A program made the position numbers and the translations under genes. DNA of 64,000 nt, from the NCBI RefSeq assembly GCF_003477705.1, contig NZ_QUDV01000009.1:84342-148341 (forward strand). Direction: 5' to 3'. Positions 9,087 through 17,296 of the stretch are shown here, piece after piece. This DNA comes from Dorea sp. AF36-15AT (lineage in GTDB: Bacteria; Bacillota; Clostridia; Lachnospirales; Lachnospiraceae). The notes below the pieces were generated by a model. It was given only the letters and a program-made list of their open reading frames with translations. It had not been told where the DNA came from and ran no database searches. Each line of letters opens with the position of its first letter. Positions within the stretch are counted from its first letter, which is position 1.

Positions 9087-9128
9087 ATCACAAACTATTT
9101 GCAGAATGCTGATGGCTTGTGATAGAAT
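9086..9128 (+). promoter_or_regulatory. Promoter and palindromic operator of the TetR gene
   Basis: A perfect inverted repeat TATCACAA (9086-9093) / TTGTGATA (9117-9124) flanks the likely -35 box TTGCAG (9099-9104). The right half overlaps the -10 region. The core CAAACTATT also occurs in the palindrome at the hypD promoter (5621-5636), as expected if TetR binds both (inference). Confidence 0.45.
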
Positions 9129-9163
9129 ATTTAACAATTACATTTTGTTTTCAAGGAGAATCT

Positions 9164-9751
9164 ATGGAACGTACAAAAAAAGGAAAAAGCGCTAAGAACA
9201 GAATCGTAACCGCAGCATGGCAGCTTTTTCATGAAAAAGGCTATAACGGTACTACCGTGGATGATATCATTGCTCTGTCTGGTACATCAAAGGGATCATT
9301 TTATTACTACTTCAATACCAAAGATGAACTGCTCAATACTCTGTCTGTGATTCTGGACGATTTCTATGAAGAATTGGAAAGCAGAATGAATCCTGATCTC
9401 AATTCTTTTGTAAAGCTTCTGAATGTGAATTACGAAGCCCATAAAATGATCGAGGAAAATATCAGCATTGATCTGATCGCATCCCTCTACTCTACCCAGC
9501 TCGTATCACAGGGACAGCGAAATCTCCTGGATCAGAACCGCACATATTACAAATTTATCACCCGCATTATTACAGAAGGTCAGATGCGCGGGCAGATTCG
9601 AAATGACATGTCCGCTATAGAGATTACCAAGTATTTTACCATGTGCGAACGCGCATTAGTGTCTGACTGGTGCCTCAGCAGAGGTGAATTCTCGCTGAGC
9701 GAATACAGTCACAAGTGTATGCCTGTCATGTTGGAGCACTTCAAAGCTTAA
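9164..9751 (+). CDS. TetR/AcrR family transcriptional regulator
   Basis: 195 residues from the ATG at 9164, which has AAGGAGAA upstream (an earlier in-frame ATG at 9119 lies in the promoter). The N-terminal TetR helix-turn-helix is clear: [19 protein letters not shown], then [19 protein letters not shown] (about residues 13-60). The C-terminal ligand domain is not diagnostic. The gene follows hypD behind a terminator, so it has its own promoter, and it probably regulates the hypD and/or GH127 operons. The effector is unknown. Confidence 0.85.
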   Translation: MERTKKGKSAKNRIVTAAWQLFHEKGYNGTTVDDIIALSGTSKGSFYYYFNTKDELLNTLSVILDDFYEELESRMNPDLNSFVKLLNVNYEAHKMIEENISIDLIASLYSTQLVSQGQRNLLDQNRTYYKFITRIITEGQMRGQIRNDMSAIEITKYFTMCERALVSDWCLSRGEFSLSEYSHKCMPVMLEHFKA

Positions 9752-9756
9752 ACCCA

Positions 9757-9786
9757 TTGACGCATACCGCTGTTACGAATTATAAT
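9757..9786 (+). promoter_or_regulatory. Promoter of upp
   Basis: TTGACG (9757-9762), 18-nt spacer, TATAAT (9781-9786), about 30 nt before the upp start. Confidence 0.7.
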
Positions 9787-9819
9787 AGAGAAAACGTATT
9801 TCACACGAGGAGGAAAATC

Positions 9820-10449
9820 ATGGAAAACGTATTCGAACTAAAACACCCACTGATTCAGCATAAGATTTCAAAATTGCGCGACAAGCATACAGGAACTAAT
9901 GAATTTCGTAAGCTGGTAGAAGAAATAGCCATGTTAATGGGATTTGAAGCTCTGAGTGATCTTCCGCTTGAAGATATTGAAGTAGAGACTCCGATTGAAA
10001 CCTGCAAGACTCCAGTCATTGCCGGCAAGACACTTGCAGTTGTACCGATCTTGAGAGCCGGACTTGGTATGGTTAATGGCATCCTTGCACTGGTACCGTC
10101 TGCAAAGGTAGGACACATTGGACTATATCGTGACGAGGAGACTCACGAGCCACACGAGTACTACTGCAAACTTCCGGATCCGATCAATGAGCGACTGATT
10201 GTTGTTACCGATCCGATGCTTGCTACTGGCGGATCTGCTATCGCAGCTCTTGACTTCATCAAGCAGCACGGCGGAAAGCACATCAAACTCATGTCCATCA
10301 TCGCAGCACCGGAAGGCGTAAAGCGTGTACACGAGGCTCATCCGGACGTACAGATCTACATCGGACATGTTGACCGTGAACTGAACAAAGACGCTTACAT
10401 CTGCCCGGGTCTTGGAGATGCCGGAGACCGTATCTTCGGAACTAAATAA
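9820..10449 (+). CDS. upp: Uracil phosphoribosyltransferase
   Basis: 209 residues, the usual UPRT length. It converts uracil and PRPP to UMP in pyrimidine salvage. The PRPP-binding loop is [18 protein letters not shown], the uracil-site region is [17 protein letters not shown] at the C-terminus, and ILRAGLGMV is also present. The start at 9820 is preceded by GAGGAGGA. A longer upstream frame beginning at 9715 overlaps the TetR gene and is not used. It is monocistronic between its own promoter and terminator. Confidence 0.96.
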   Translation: MENVFELKHPLIQHKISKLRDKHTGTNEFRKLVEEIAMLMGFEALSDLPLEDIEVETPIETCKTPVIAGKTLAVVPILRAGLGMVNGILALVPSAKVGHIGLYRDEETHEPHEYYCKLPDPINERLIVVTDPMLATGGSAIAALDFIKQHGGKHIKLMSIIAAPEGVKRVHEAHPDVQIYIGHVDRELNKDAYICPGLGDAGDRIFGTK

Positions 10450-10479
10450 CCCACATGATATTTTAATTGTATTTTCAGA

Positions 10480-10510
10480 CAGGACGCCGGGATAAGCGTC
10501 CTGTTCTTAT
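10480..10510 (+). terminator. Terminator of upp
   Basis: Stem CAGGACGC / GCGTCCTG with a CGGGATAA loop, followed by TTCTTAT. Confidence 0.75.
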
Positions 10511-10520
10511 ATATGCCAAC

Positions 10521-10558
10521 GAGAAAGGCACTACCGCTAATGCGGCAGTGCCTTTCTC
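10521..10558 (-). terminator. Hairpin downstream of adhE
   Basis: Near-perfect stem GAGAAAGGCACTaCCGC / GCGGcAGTGCCTTTCTC. It lies between the convergent upp and adhE 3' ends and probably serves both strands; T-runs are weak. Confidence 0.65.
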
Positions 10559-10593
10559 TAATCTTATAAATATAACATATTTGGAGAAACTTA

Positions 10594-13209
10594 TTATCCT
10601 TCGTAGTACGCTTTCAGATAAATTTCCTTAATCTCTTTGAACAGAGGATATCTTGGGTTAGCACCTGTACACTGGTCGTTGAATGCATTCTCTACCATTT
10701 CATCCAGAGTAGCGAGGAAATCTTCTTCCTTAACACCATATTCTTTAATTGTTCTCTTAATTCCAACTTTTTCTTTCAGTTCTGCGATAGCTTTGATGAA
10801 GTTATCAAATACTTCGTCATCATTCTTACCTGTTACGCCACAGAATCTTCCAAATTCAGCATATCTCTCTTTAGCCTTTGGATATGGATACTGAGAGAAT
10901 GTTCCCATCTTAACCGGTGCCGGATCTGCATTGTATTTCATAACAAGCTCGATCAACAGTGCGTTAGCAATACCGTGTGGCAGGTGATGATATGCACCAA
11001 GCTTGTGTGCCATAGAGTGGCAAACTCCCAGGAATGCATTAGCAAATGCCATACCAGCCATTGTAGATGCATTAGCCATTCCTTCTCTTGCGATCGGATC
11101 AGCAGCGCCCTTCTCATATGCGTCTGGCAGATATGTGAAGATGTTCTTACCAGCTTTGAGAGCCAGACCATCTGTATAATCTGTAGCCATGATAGATACG
11201 TATGCTTCCAGAGCATGTGTCAGGGCATCGATACCTGATGCACTGGTCAGTCCCTTCGGCTGAGTCATCATGAAGTCTGTATCTACGATTGCCATGTTCG
11301 GCAGAAGCTCGTAGTCAGCGATCGGCCATTTTGTACCTGTGTCTGCATCTGTGATGATTGCAAACGGTGTAACCTCAGAACCTGTACCTGATGAAGTAGG
11401 AATTGCTATCATCATAGCTTTCTCACCCATCTTCGGGAATGTGTATACTCTCTTACGGATATCCATGAAGTCCATAGCCAGGTCTTCAAAGTTACACTCT
11501 GGATGCTCATACATGAGCCACATGATCTTCGCTGCGTCCATAGATGATCCACCGCCAAGAGCGATGATTACATCTGGCTGGAATGCCTTTAACTGCTCCA
11601 GACCTTTTCTTGCAATCTGAAGTGTCGGATCCGGTGCTACTTCATAGAAGCATGCATACTGAATGCCCATCTCATCAAGTTTATCAGTAATAGGAGCTGT
11701 CATACCGCTGCTGAACAGGAATCCGTCAGTTACGATAAACGCTTTTTTCTTATCATAATAATTCTTTAATTCATCCAGTGCTACTGGCAGGCAACCCTTC
11801 TTAAAGTATACCTTCTGAGGTGTTCTGAACCACAGCATATTTTCTCTCCTTTCGGCAACGGTCTTGATGTTCAGCAGGTGTTTCGGACCTACGTTCTCTG
11901 ATACAGAGTTGCCGCCGTAAGAGCCGCATCCCAATGTCAGTGATGGAGCTAATCCGAAGTTATAAAGGTCACCAATACCACCGTGAGAAGAAGGTGTGTT
12001 GATCAGAATACGGCAGGTCTTCATGCGTGCTGCATGCTCAGCCATCTTCTCTTTTTCATTTACATTGATGTACAGAGATGATGTATGTCCGTATCCACCG
12101 TCAGATACAAGCTGCTCAGCCATCTGAAGTGCGGTCTCATAATCTTTTGCTTTGTAAAGAGCAAGTACCGGAGACAGCTTCTCATGTGCAAATGGCTCAG
12201 ATACATCTACAGATGTAACCTCACCAATCAGGATCTTGGTATCTGCAGGTACTTCAAATCCAGCTAATTTAGCGATCTCTGCCGCAGGCTGTCCTACGAT
12301 CTTAGGATTAACGCTTCCTGCAGGTGTCAGGATAATCTCACGAACCATATCCAGTTCTTTCTTATTAAGCATATGACATCCACGTTTGATAAACTCAGCG
12401 CGTACTTCGTCATAAATGTCTGCGATTGCTGTAACAGACTGTTCAGATGCACAGATCATACCATTGTCAAATGTCTTAGAATGGATAACTGAGTACACTG
12501 CTGTCTGAACATCACAGCTTGAATCCATGATAACCGGTGTGTTACCAGGTCCTACACCAAGTGCCGGCTTTCCTGATGAGTAAGCTGCTCTTACCATTCC
12601 CGGACCACCTGTTGCAAGAATCTCATCTGCATTAGCCATGATCAGACCGGACATCTCAACGGTTGGCTCTTCCAGACAGTCGATGATACCTTCCGGTGCA
12701 CCAGCTTTTACAGCTGCTTCTGCTACTAGCATAGCTGCTGCTCTTGTACATTTCTTAGCACGTGGATGTGGGCTGATGATGATTGCGTTTCTTGTCTTCA
12801 GACAGATCAATGTCTTGAAGATAGCTGTAGATGTCGGGTTCGTTGTAGGAATGATAGCTCCTACCAGGCCAACCGGCTCAGCGATCTTCTTAATACCATA
12901 TGCCGGATCCTCTTCCAGAACACCACATGTCTGCAGGTGACGATATTTATTATAAGTATACTCTGCTGCGTAATGGTTCTTGATTACCTTATCTTCTACG
13001 ATTCCCATTCCTGTCTCTTCGGCTGCCATCTTTGCCAGCGGAATACGTGCCTTATTAGCTGCCATAGCCGCTTCGAAAAAGATCTTATCAACCTGTTCCT
13101 GAGTGTATGTTGCAAAGATCTTCTGGGCCTCTTTCATCTTGGCCATCTTCTGCTCCAGCCATTCAGGTGTATTAACTTCCGGTGCTTTGATTTCTTCTTT
13201 CTTTGCCAT
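10594..13209 (-). CDS. adhE: Bifunctional acetaldehyde-CoA/alcohol dehydrogenase
   Basis: 871 residues, full AdhE length. The N-terminal half (about 1-440) is a CoA-acylating aldehyde dehydrogenase with the catalytic Cys region FDNGMICASEQS. The C-terminal half (about 460-871) is an iron-dependent alcohol dehydrogenase with ALGGGSSMDAAK (nucleotide site), GTGSEVTPFAI, and metal ligands in GIDALTHALEAYVS and HSMAHKLGAYHHLPHG. It reduces acetyl-CoA to ethanol, regenerating NAD+ during fermentation. It is monocistronic, with AAGGAGG before the ATG. Confidence 0.97.
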   Translation of the reverse strand: MAKKEEIKAPEVNTPEWLEQKMAKMKEAQKIFATYTQEQVDKIFFEAAMAANKARIPLAKMAAEETGMGIVEDKVIKNHYAAEYTYNKYRHLQTCGVLEEDPAYGIKKIAEPVGLVGAIIPTTNPTSTAIFKTLICLKTRNAIIISPHPRAKKCTRAAAMLVAEAAVKAGAPEGIIDCLEEPTVEMSGLIMANADEILATGGPGMVRAAYSSGKPALGVGPGNTPVIMDSSCDVQTAVYSVIHSKTFDNGMICASEQSVTAIADIYDEVRAEFIKRGCHMLNKKELDMVREIILTPAGSVNPKIVGQPAAEIAKLAGFEVPADTKILIGEVTSVDVSEPFAHEKLSPVLALYKAKDYETALQMAEQLVSDGGYGHTSSLYINVNEKEKMAEHAARMKTCRILINTPSSHGGIGDLYNFGLAPSLTLGCGSYGGNSVSENVGPKHLLNIKTVAERRENMLWFRTPQKVYFKKGCLPVALDELKNYYDKKKAFIVTDGFLFSSGMTAPITDKLDEMGIQYACFYEVAPDPTLQIARKGLEQLKAFQPDVIIALGGGSSMDAAKIMWLMYEHPECNFEDLAMDFMDIRKRVYTFPKMGEKAMMIAIPTSSGTGSEVTPFAIITDADTGTKWPIADYELLPNMAIVDTDFMMTQPKGLTSASGIDALTHALEAYVSIMATDYTDGLALKAGKNIFTYLPDAYEKGAADPIAREGMANASTMAGMAFANAFLGVCHSMAHKLGAYHHLPHGIANALLIELVMKYNADPAPVKMGTFSQYPYPKAKERYAEFGRFCGVTGKNDDEVFDNFIKAIAELKEKVGIKRTIKEYGVKEEDFLATLDEMVENAFNDQCTGANPRYPLFKEIKEIYLKAYYEG

Positions 13210-13257
13210 AACTTCCTCCTTAATATGTATTTTTGTTTGGCTCTAATCTCTGACTGT

Positions 13258-13286
13258 ATTGTGCCATATTATTTTGTAAATTTCAA
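13258..13286 (-). promoter_or_regulatory. Promoter of adhE, in a 416-nt AT-rich gap
   Basis: Minus strand: TTGAAA (13286-13281), 17-nt spacer, CACAAT (13263-13258). The rest of the gap 13210-13625 is AT-rich. At 13345-13360 the sequence TTGTGAAATAATTATC partly resembles a Rex operator, but that match is imperfect. Confidence 0.5.
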
Positions 13287-13565
13287 GTATTTTTTGCCAA
13301 ATTTGCTGACATCTTTGTGTCACACAGGTTAATTTTTTCACTACTTGTGAAATAATTATCTTTAAATAGTGTTTAGTAGTACTAATTACTACCATTCTTA
13401 TCAATCACATTCCATCTTTTGTGTATTTTGTCAGTCAATTGACTTCTTTTATTTGTTTTTTTGGTTAATTATTAGTCTAAATTACACACGTTTTTATACA
13501 TTTTTAACAATCAGAGCGTGTTCTATTTTTATTTTTTGTTCACATTTGCCTATACTTTATTTAGA

Positions 13566-13595
13566 TTGACTATTCTGAAAAAGATGCGTTACAAT
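13566..13595 (+). promoter_or_regulatory. Promoter of the D-2-hydroxyacid dehydrogenase gene
   Basis: TTGACT (13566-13571), 18-nt spacer, TACAAT (13590-13595); TTAGGAGGAT then precedes the ATG at 13626. Confidence 0.65.
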
Positions 13596-13625
13596 GTATA
13601 CGGAATTTTTTTAGGAGGATAAGCC

Positions 13626-14564
13626 ATGAAAATCGTTTTTTTAGAAGCACAGAGTATTGGAGATGACATTGATCTCTCCGGATTTGATATTCTTGGAGAA
13701 GTCGTTAAATACCCAATCGCAACTGCCGAACAGACACCGGAACTGATTGCTGATGCAGATGTAGCCGTGCTCAGCAAGATCCCTGTCAACGAAGCCACCA
13801 TAGGTGCAGCTAAGAACCTGAAGCTGGTCTGCCTGACTGCAACAGGAACCAACAATCTGGACAAGGATTATCTGGACAGCCACGGTATCGCATGGCGCAA
13901 TGTAGCAGACTATTCTACCGAATCTGTGGCGCAGCATACATTTGCCATGCTCTTCTATCTGTTGGAAAAGCTCCGTTACTATGATGACTATGTAAAAGAT
14001 GGAGCCTATACGCAAGATACCGTATTCACTCACTTCGACGAGCGTTTTTGCGAGATAAAAGGTAAAACCTGGGGAATCATAGGTCTTGGCAACATCGGAC
14101 GCCGTGTAGCTGCGATTGCATCCGCATTTGGTGCCAATGTCATCTACGCTTCTGCATCCGGAAGAACGGCTCAGGACGGCTATCATCAGGTAGATCTGGA
14201 CACCTTATATGCAGAATCCGATATTATCTCTGTACATGCACCGTTGAATAAATATACAGAGAATCTTATTAATAAGGATGCCCTGAGCAAAATGAAATCA
14301 AGCTGTATCTTTATCAATGTTGGACGAGGACCGATCGTGGTCGAAGAAGATCTGGCTGACGCACTGGAGAACGGCGAGATTGCCGCTGCCGGACTGGATG
14401 TACTCCGCGTAGAACCAATGCTTGCCGATAATCCGTTAGGACGGATCAAAGACAGTAAAAAACTCCTGATCACTCCACACATTGCATGGGCAAGTGTAGA
14501 GGCACGCACCAGACTGATGGACATCATCCTGGGACAGATCAAGGAGTTCTTTGATATAAAATAA
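13626..14564 (+). CDS. NAD-dependent D-2-hydroxyacid dehydrogenase
   Basis: 312 residues. It has the D-isomer-specific dehydrogenase layout: substrate-domain halves flanking a Rossmann NAD domain with GIIGLGNIGRRVAAIASAFG (about 145-165). Catalytic positions are Arg in NVGRGPIV, Glu in DVLRVEP and His in LITPHIAWAS. The likely reaction is reversible reduction of a 2-keto acid to a D-2-hydroxy acid (hydroxypyruvate, pyruvate or phenylpyruvate types). Substrate cannot be fixed from sequence. It is a stand-alone gene divergent from adhE. Confidence 0.88.
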   Translation: MKIVFLEAQSIGDDIDLSGFDILGEVVKYPIATAEQTPELIADADVAVLSKIPVNEATIGAAKNLKLVCLTATGTNNLDKDYLDSHGIAWRNVADYSTESVAQHTFAMLFYLLEKLRYYDDYVKDGAYTQDTVFTHFDERFCEIKGKTWGIIGLGNIGRRVAAIASAFGANVIYASASGRTAQDGYHQVDLDTLYAESDIISVHAPLNKYTENLINKDALSKMKSSCIFINVGRGPIVVEEDLADALENGEIAAAGLDVLRVEPMLADNPLGRIKDSKKLLITPHIAWASVEARTRLMDIILGQIKEFFDIK

Positions 14565-14578
14565 GCTGCCGCTGATTA

Positions 14579-15049
14579 TTAATTTTTATTCTGAAAAAAT
14601 TCAGATAGTACAGTCATAACCGCACCTGCAAAGATAGCAAAGTCTCCCACATTATAGGTAATGGAAGAGAACTTTTCCCAGTGGGTGCGGATTCCTATAT
14701 AATCCACTACTTTTCCGTGTCTGACACGATCGACAAAGTTACTGAGCGCACCACCAGTCATACACATCATGCCAAGCTTCAGCAGATGTCTGCCTTTCTG
14801 ATGCAGTAAGATAAAATCATATGCTACCACTGCTGCCACTGCGGATGTGGTCAGCATCCTCATAGTCTTCGGCTGATCTTGCAGCAGATTGAACGCTGCT
14901 CCCCGGTTATACACCTTGCGGATAGAAAATGGCGTGCCGGAGAGTTTTTTCTCCTCACCTGGTTTTATACATTTCTCTACGCGGCTCTTCAGATAAAGAT
15001 CCATTCCACAGATAACTGCTGCAACTGCCGGATATAGTCTGGACTTCAT
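14579..15049 (-). CDS. lspA: Signal peptidase II (lipoprotein signal peptidase)
   Basis: 156 residues, an integral-membrane aspartyl protease that cleaves prolipoproteins before the lipidated Cys. The signatures are VYNRGAAFNLL (conserved NRGAAF), then GGALSNFVDRVRHGKVVDYI with the first catalytic Asp and TYNVGDFAIFAG with the second. Four membrane segments are expected. The usual N-terminal motif is degenerate (MDLYLKSRVE). Its ATG overlaps the stop of the upstream small-protein gene (TAATG), which points to translational coupling. Confidence 0.88.
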   Translation of the reverse strand: MKSRLYPAVAAVICGMDLYLKSRVEKCIKPGEEKKLSGTPFSIRKVYNRGAAFNLLQDQPKTMRMLTTSAVAAVVAYDFILLHQKGRHLLKLGMMCMTGGALSNFVDRVRHGKVVDYIGIRTHWEKFSSITYNVGDFAIFAGAVMTVLSEFFQNKN

Positions 15050-15390
15050 TATTCTTCTGAGGTCTCTTCAAAAACCTCTTCCTCTTCCGTTGTATCCGCT
15101 GCAGCAACACCATTGATGCGGTCAATCTCTGCCTGAATCTTTGTAACTTCTTCATTTCTCTGATCGATTGCTTCACAAAGTGCTACCATATCCGTATCAA
15201 CAACTTCACCGTTACGATACTTTTCAAATATGATTTTGCCGATATCCATATAATCTCTGTCATTTGCCCGACCCAGAAAGCGGATATCGCTCTTTCTCTT
15301 CTGTATCTCCAGTGTATCTTCTGCCTTCTTCCCCAGATCATTTGCTGTCTCTGAAAGTCTCTTTCCTAAATCATCAAAAAATCCTGCCAT
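15049..15390 (-). CDS. Small helical/coiled-coil protein, GFFDD N-terminal family
   Basis: 113 residues from the ATG at 15390, which has AAGAAAGG at good spacing; the ATG at 15399 abuts that site. Function unknown. The N-terminus (GFFDDLGKRLSETANDLGKKAEDT) is amphipathic, followed by a helical segment and a strongly acidic tail rich in Glu. The first 30 residues clearly resemble those of the zinc-ribbon protein at 32011-32481, so the two share a domain; this one lacks cysteine ribbons. It is stop-start coupled to lspA and lies 30 nt after a subtilase gene. Envelope association is a guess from context. Confidence 0.7.
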   Translation of the reverse strand: MAGFFDDLGKRLSETANDLGKKAEDTLEIQKRKSDIRFLGRANDRDYMDIGKIIFEKYRNGEVVDTDMVALCEAIDQRNEEVTKIQAEIDRINGVAAADTTEEEEVFEETSEE

Positions 15391-15420
15391 CTCTGTCATC
15401 CTTTCTTGTATATATACGTT

Positions 15421-17127
15421 TTATAACTCCCGAATCGTCCGCAGTGTCTCATAGAGATCCAATGCACCATATCCCCAGGCTTTATCTGGATACTCAACAT
15501 CTGTCCGTTTTCTGGCACCTAATATAAAAAGTCCTTTGAGCTGCATCGTATCATAACCTGCCGACCGCTTTTCCTGCTCCAACAGCCATTCCAGCAAAAG
15601 CGCACTCGCACCTGCTGCAATCGCTGTCCCGATGCTGGAACCGCTTCGCTCTGCGAATCTTCCTCCCGGCAACGCTCCGGTCACGTTCACGCCCGGCACT
15701 GCAAAATCCGGCTTTACATTATTAAGTCTAGTATAGCCTCTGCCTGAGTTAATATCAATACTATTCTCATCTCCATTATAGTAGGCTGCTGTGATCACAG
15801 ATCTCGTTGTCCCAGGTCCGGTAAGCGTTGTATCCGGATCAGACTCCAGAAAGATTACATTGCCTGTCAGGAACTCCTTCATTGGAAGCCACAGATGGAA
15901 AATCCCACCTGCCAGCCGCACCGGTTCTGCCACAATCCGCCAGATGCCAGGCACTGGCGCTAAAAAACGCATAAAGATCAGCTGCGCACTGTTAAATTTG
16001 GACAAAATCTGATTATATACCTGCACAGTCGTCTGCTCAAACAAAAAGCGAAAAGAAAACATCCCGCTCTGTCTGACAGAGATTCGCGGAAGCACTTCCC
16101 CGGATGGTGAGATTACTGAAACAGCAATCAGATTCGGCAGTTCTGCCCACAATTCTATTGAAAACGCCTCTACACCTGTTCCGACCTGAAGTTCAATCTC
16201 TCTGCGTTCGGTAAGTGCCTCTATCTTTCCCTGATAATGATGCCTCTGGTTCGCTTCATTTCCGGTACCGCTCACGATGATCTGATTGCTGGAGTTGGCA
16301 TAGATCTGCAGCATAAAGTCCAACGAATTATTGCCATTGTGTCCGCCAAAACTGGTTCCCACCGCCAGACAGATCACCAATGGCATCTGATACCTCTGTG
16401 CAAGATTCCTGAGATACCGGATTCCCAGCATGATGTCATTTTCCTGATAGCAGACCGCCTCTCCTGCAATCGCGTAGAAATCTCTGAGATAGCGCTTGGC
16501 AGGCTTCAGTTTCACCATAGCAATCGCTGATTCCGGTGCCGCACCAAGGAATCTATTCTCTGCATTTCCACTTCCGCATGCAAGACTCGCCACAAATGTC
16601 CCATGAGTAATGGTATCTTCTGACGGTACGATTACTTTCGGATCTTCACTTTGTAACGCCTGGTTGAGCATTTCTTCTGTATATTCACTTCCATAGGCAA
16701 ATCCATCCGGTACTAAACCATCCTGTATGGTCTGATCCCAGATTCCCACAATACGCGTACTCCCATCCAGCTTACGAAACACCGGGTTCGTATAATCAAT
16801 CCCCGTATCCACAAAACCGATCATAACCCCCTCACCTGCCACATTCAGCGTTGGGTAATACTGCACCTGACTGATCCCTGCCTGATTCATGGCATCCATA
16901 TCCAGAAGACCGTAACACTGTGGAACTGCATTATACACATACCGATCAAAATCAATGGGTTCTGCAATATTCTTATTCAGATATACAATCTCATATCCTG
17001 CCCCAACCTCCTGTGAACACACCTCCTCAGGAAGCGCAGGGAGACTTATCCTTCCACCATCCATTGACACAATAAAATCCCTATAATCATTCGACAATAT
17101 CTGCGCCCTGCACATTTCCAAATCCAT
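15421..17127 (-). CDS. S8-family subtilisin-like serine peptidase
   Basis: 568 residues from the ATG at 17127, preceded by GAGGTG at 7-nt spacing; the longer frame to 17250 would run through a hairpin. The catalytic triad is visible: Asp in GFVDTGIDYT, His in THGTFVASLACG and Ser in GSSIGTAIAAG. A large insertion lies between His and Ser (about residues 250-440), as in clostridial subtilases of the CspABC/bacillopeptidase type. No clear Sec signal is seen. Clostridial Csp proteins act in spore germination, but this gene's context (after clpX, before lspA) does not prove that role. Confidence 0.9.
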   Translation of the reverse strand: MDLEMCRAQILSNDYRDFIVSMDGGRISLPALPEEVCSQEVGAGYEIVYLNKNIAEPIDFDRYVYNAVPQCYGLLDMDAMNQAGISQVQYYPTLNVAGEGVMIGFVDTGIDYTNPVFRKLDGSTRIVGIWDQTIQDGLVPDGFAYGSEYTEEMLNQALQSEDPKVIVPSEDTITHGTFVASLACGSGNAENRFLGAAPESAIAMVKLKPAKRYLRDFYAIAGEAVCYQENDIMLGIRYLRNLAQRYQMPLVICLAVGTSFGGHNGNNSLDFMLQIYANSSNQIIVSGTGNEANQRHHYQGKIEALTERREIELQVGTGVEAFSIELWAELPNLIAVSVISPSGEVLPRISVRQSGMFSFRFLFEQTTVQVYNQILSKFNSAQLIFMRFLAPVPGIWRIVAEPVRLAGGIFHLWLPMKEFLTGNVIFLESDPDTTLTGPGTTRSVITAAYYNGDENSIDINSGRGYTRLNNVKPDFAVPGVNVTGALPGGRFAERSGSSIGTAIAAGASALLLEWLLEQEKRSAGYDTMQLKGLFILGARKRTDVEYPDKAWGYGALDLYETLRTIREL

Positions 17128-17155
17128 ATAAAAACACCTCATATACTTTTTGTAA

Positions 17156-17246
17156 CTGTTCTGAGCCCCACCCATACAAGAAAAAACTGTTATTCTCATG
17201 CATGCATGGCATAACAGTTTTTCTTGTGTTAAGGGGTTCTGAACAG
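17156..17246. repeat. Palindromic intergenic element, copy A
   Basis: Outer arms CTGTTCTGAGCCCC (17156-17169) and GGGGTTCTGAACAG (17233-17246) enclose a near-perfect 17-bp inner stem (17176-17193 with 17211-17227: ACAAGAAAAACTGTTAT). The loop contains CATGCATGCATG. It lies between clpX and the subtilase gene and may terminate clpX transcription. Arms and loop resemble the element at 49038-49219. Confidence 0.65.
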
Positions 17247-17296
17247 CCACCTTTTAATTCAGTATACGAGGTATGTATATACAGTATGTATCTGAA

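Noticed and set aside
13345..13360. Rex-like operator upstream of adhE
   Set aside because: TTGTGAAATAATTATC matches the TTGTTAA-N4-TTAACAA consensus only partly, and it lies well above the predicted promoter.
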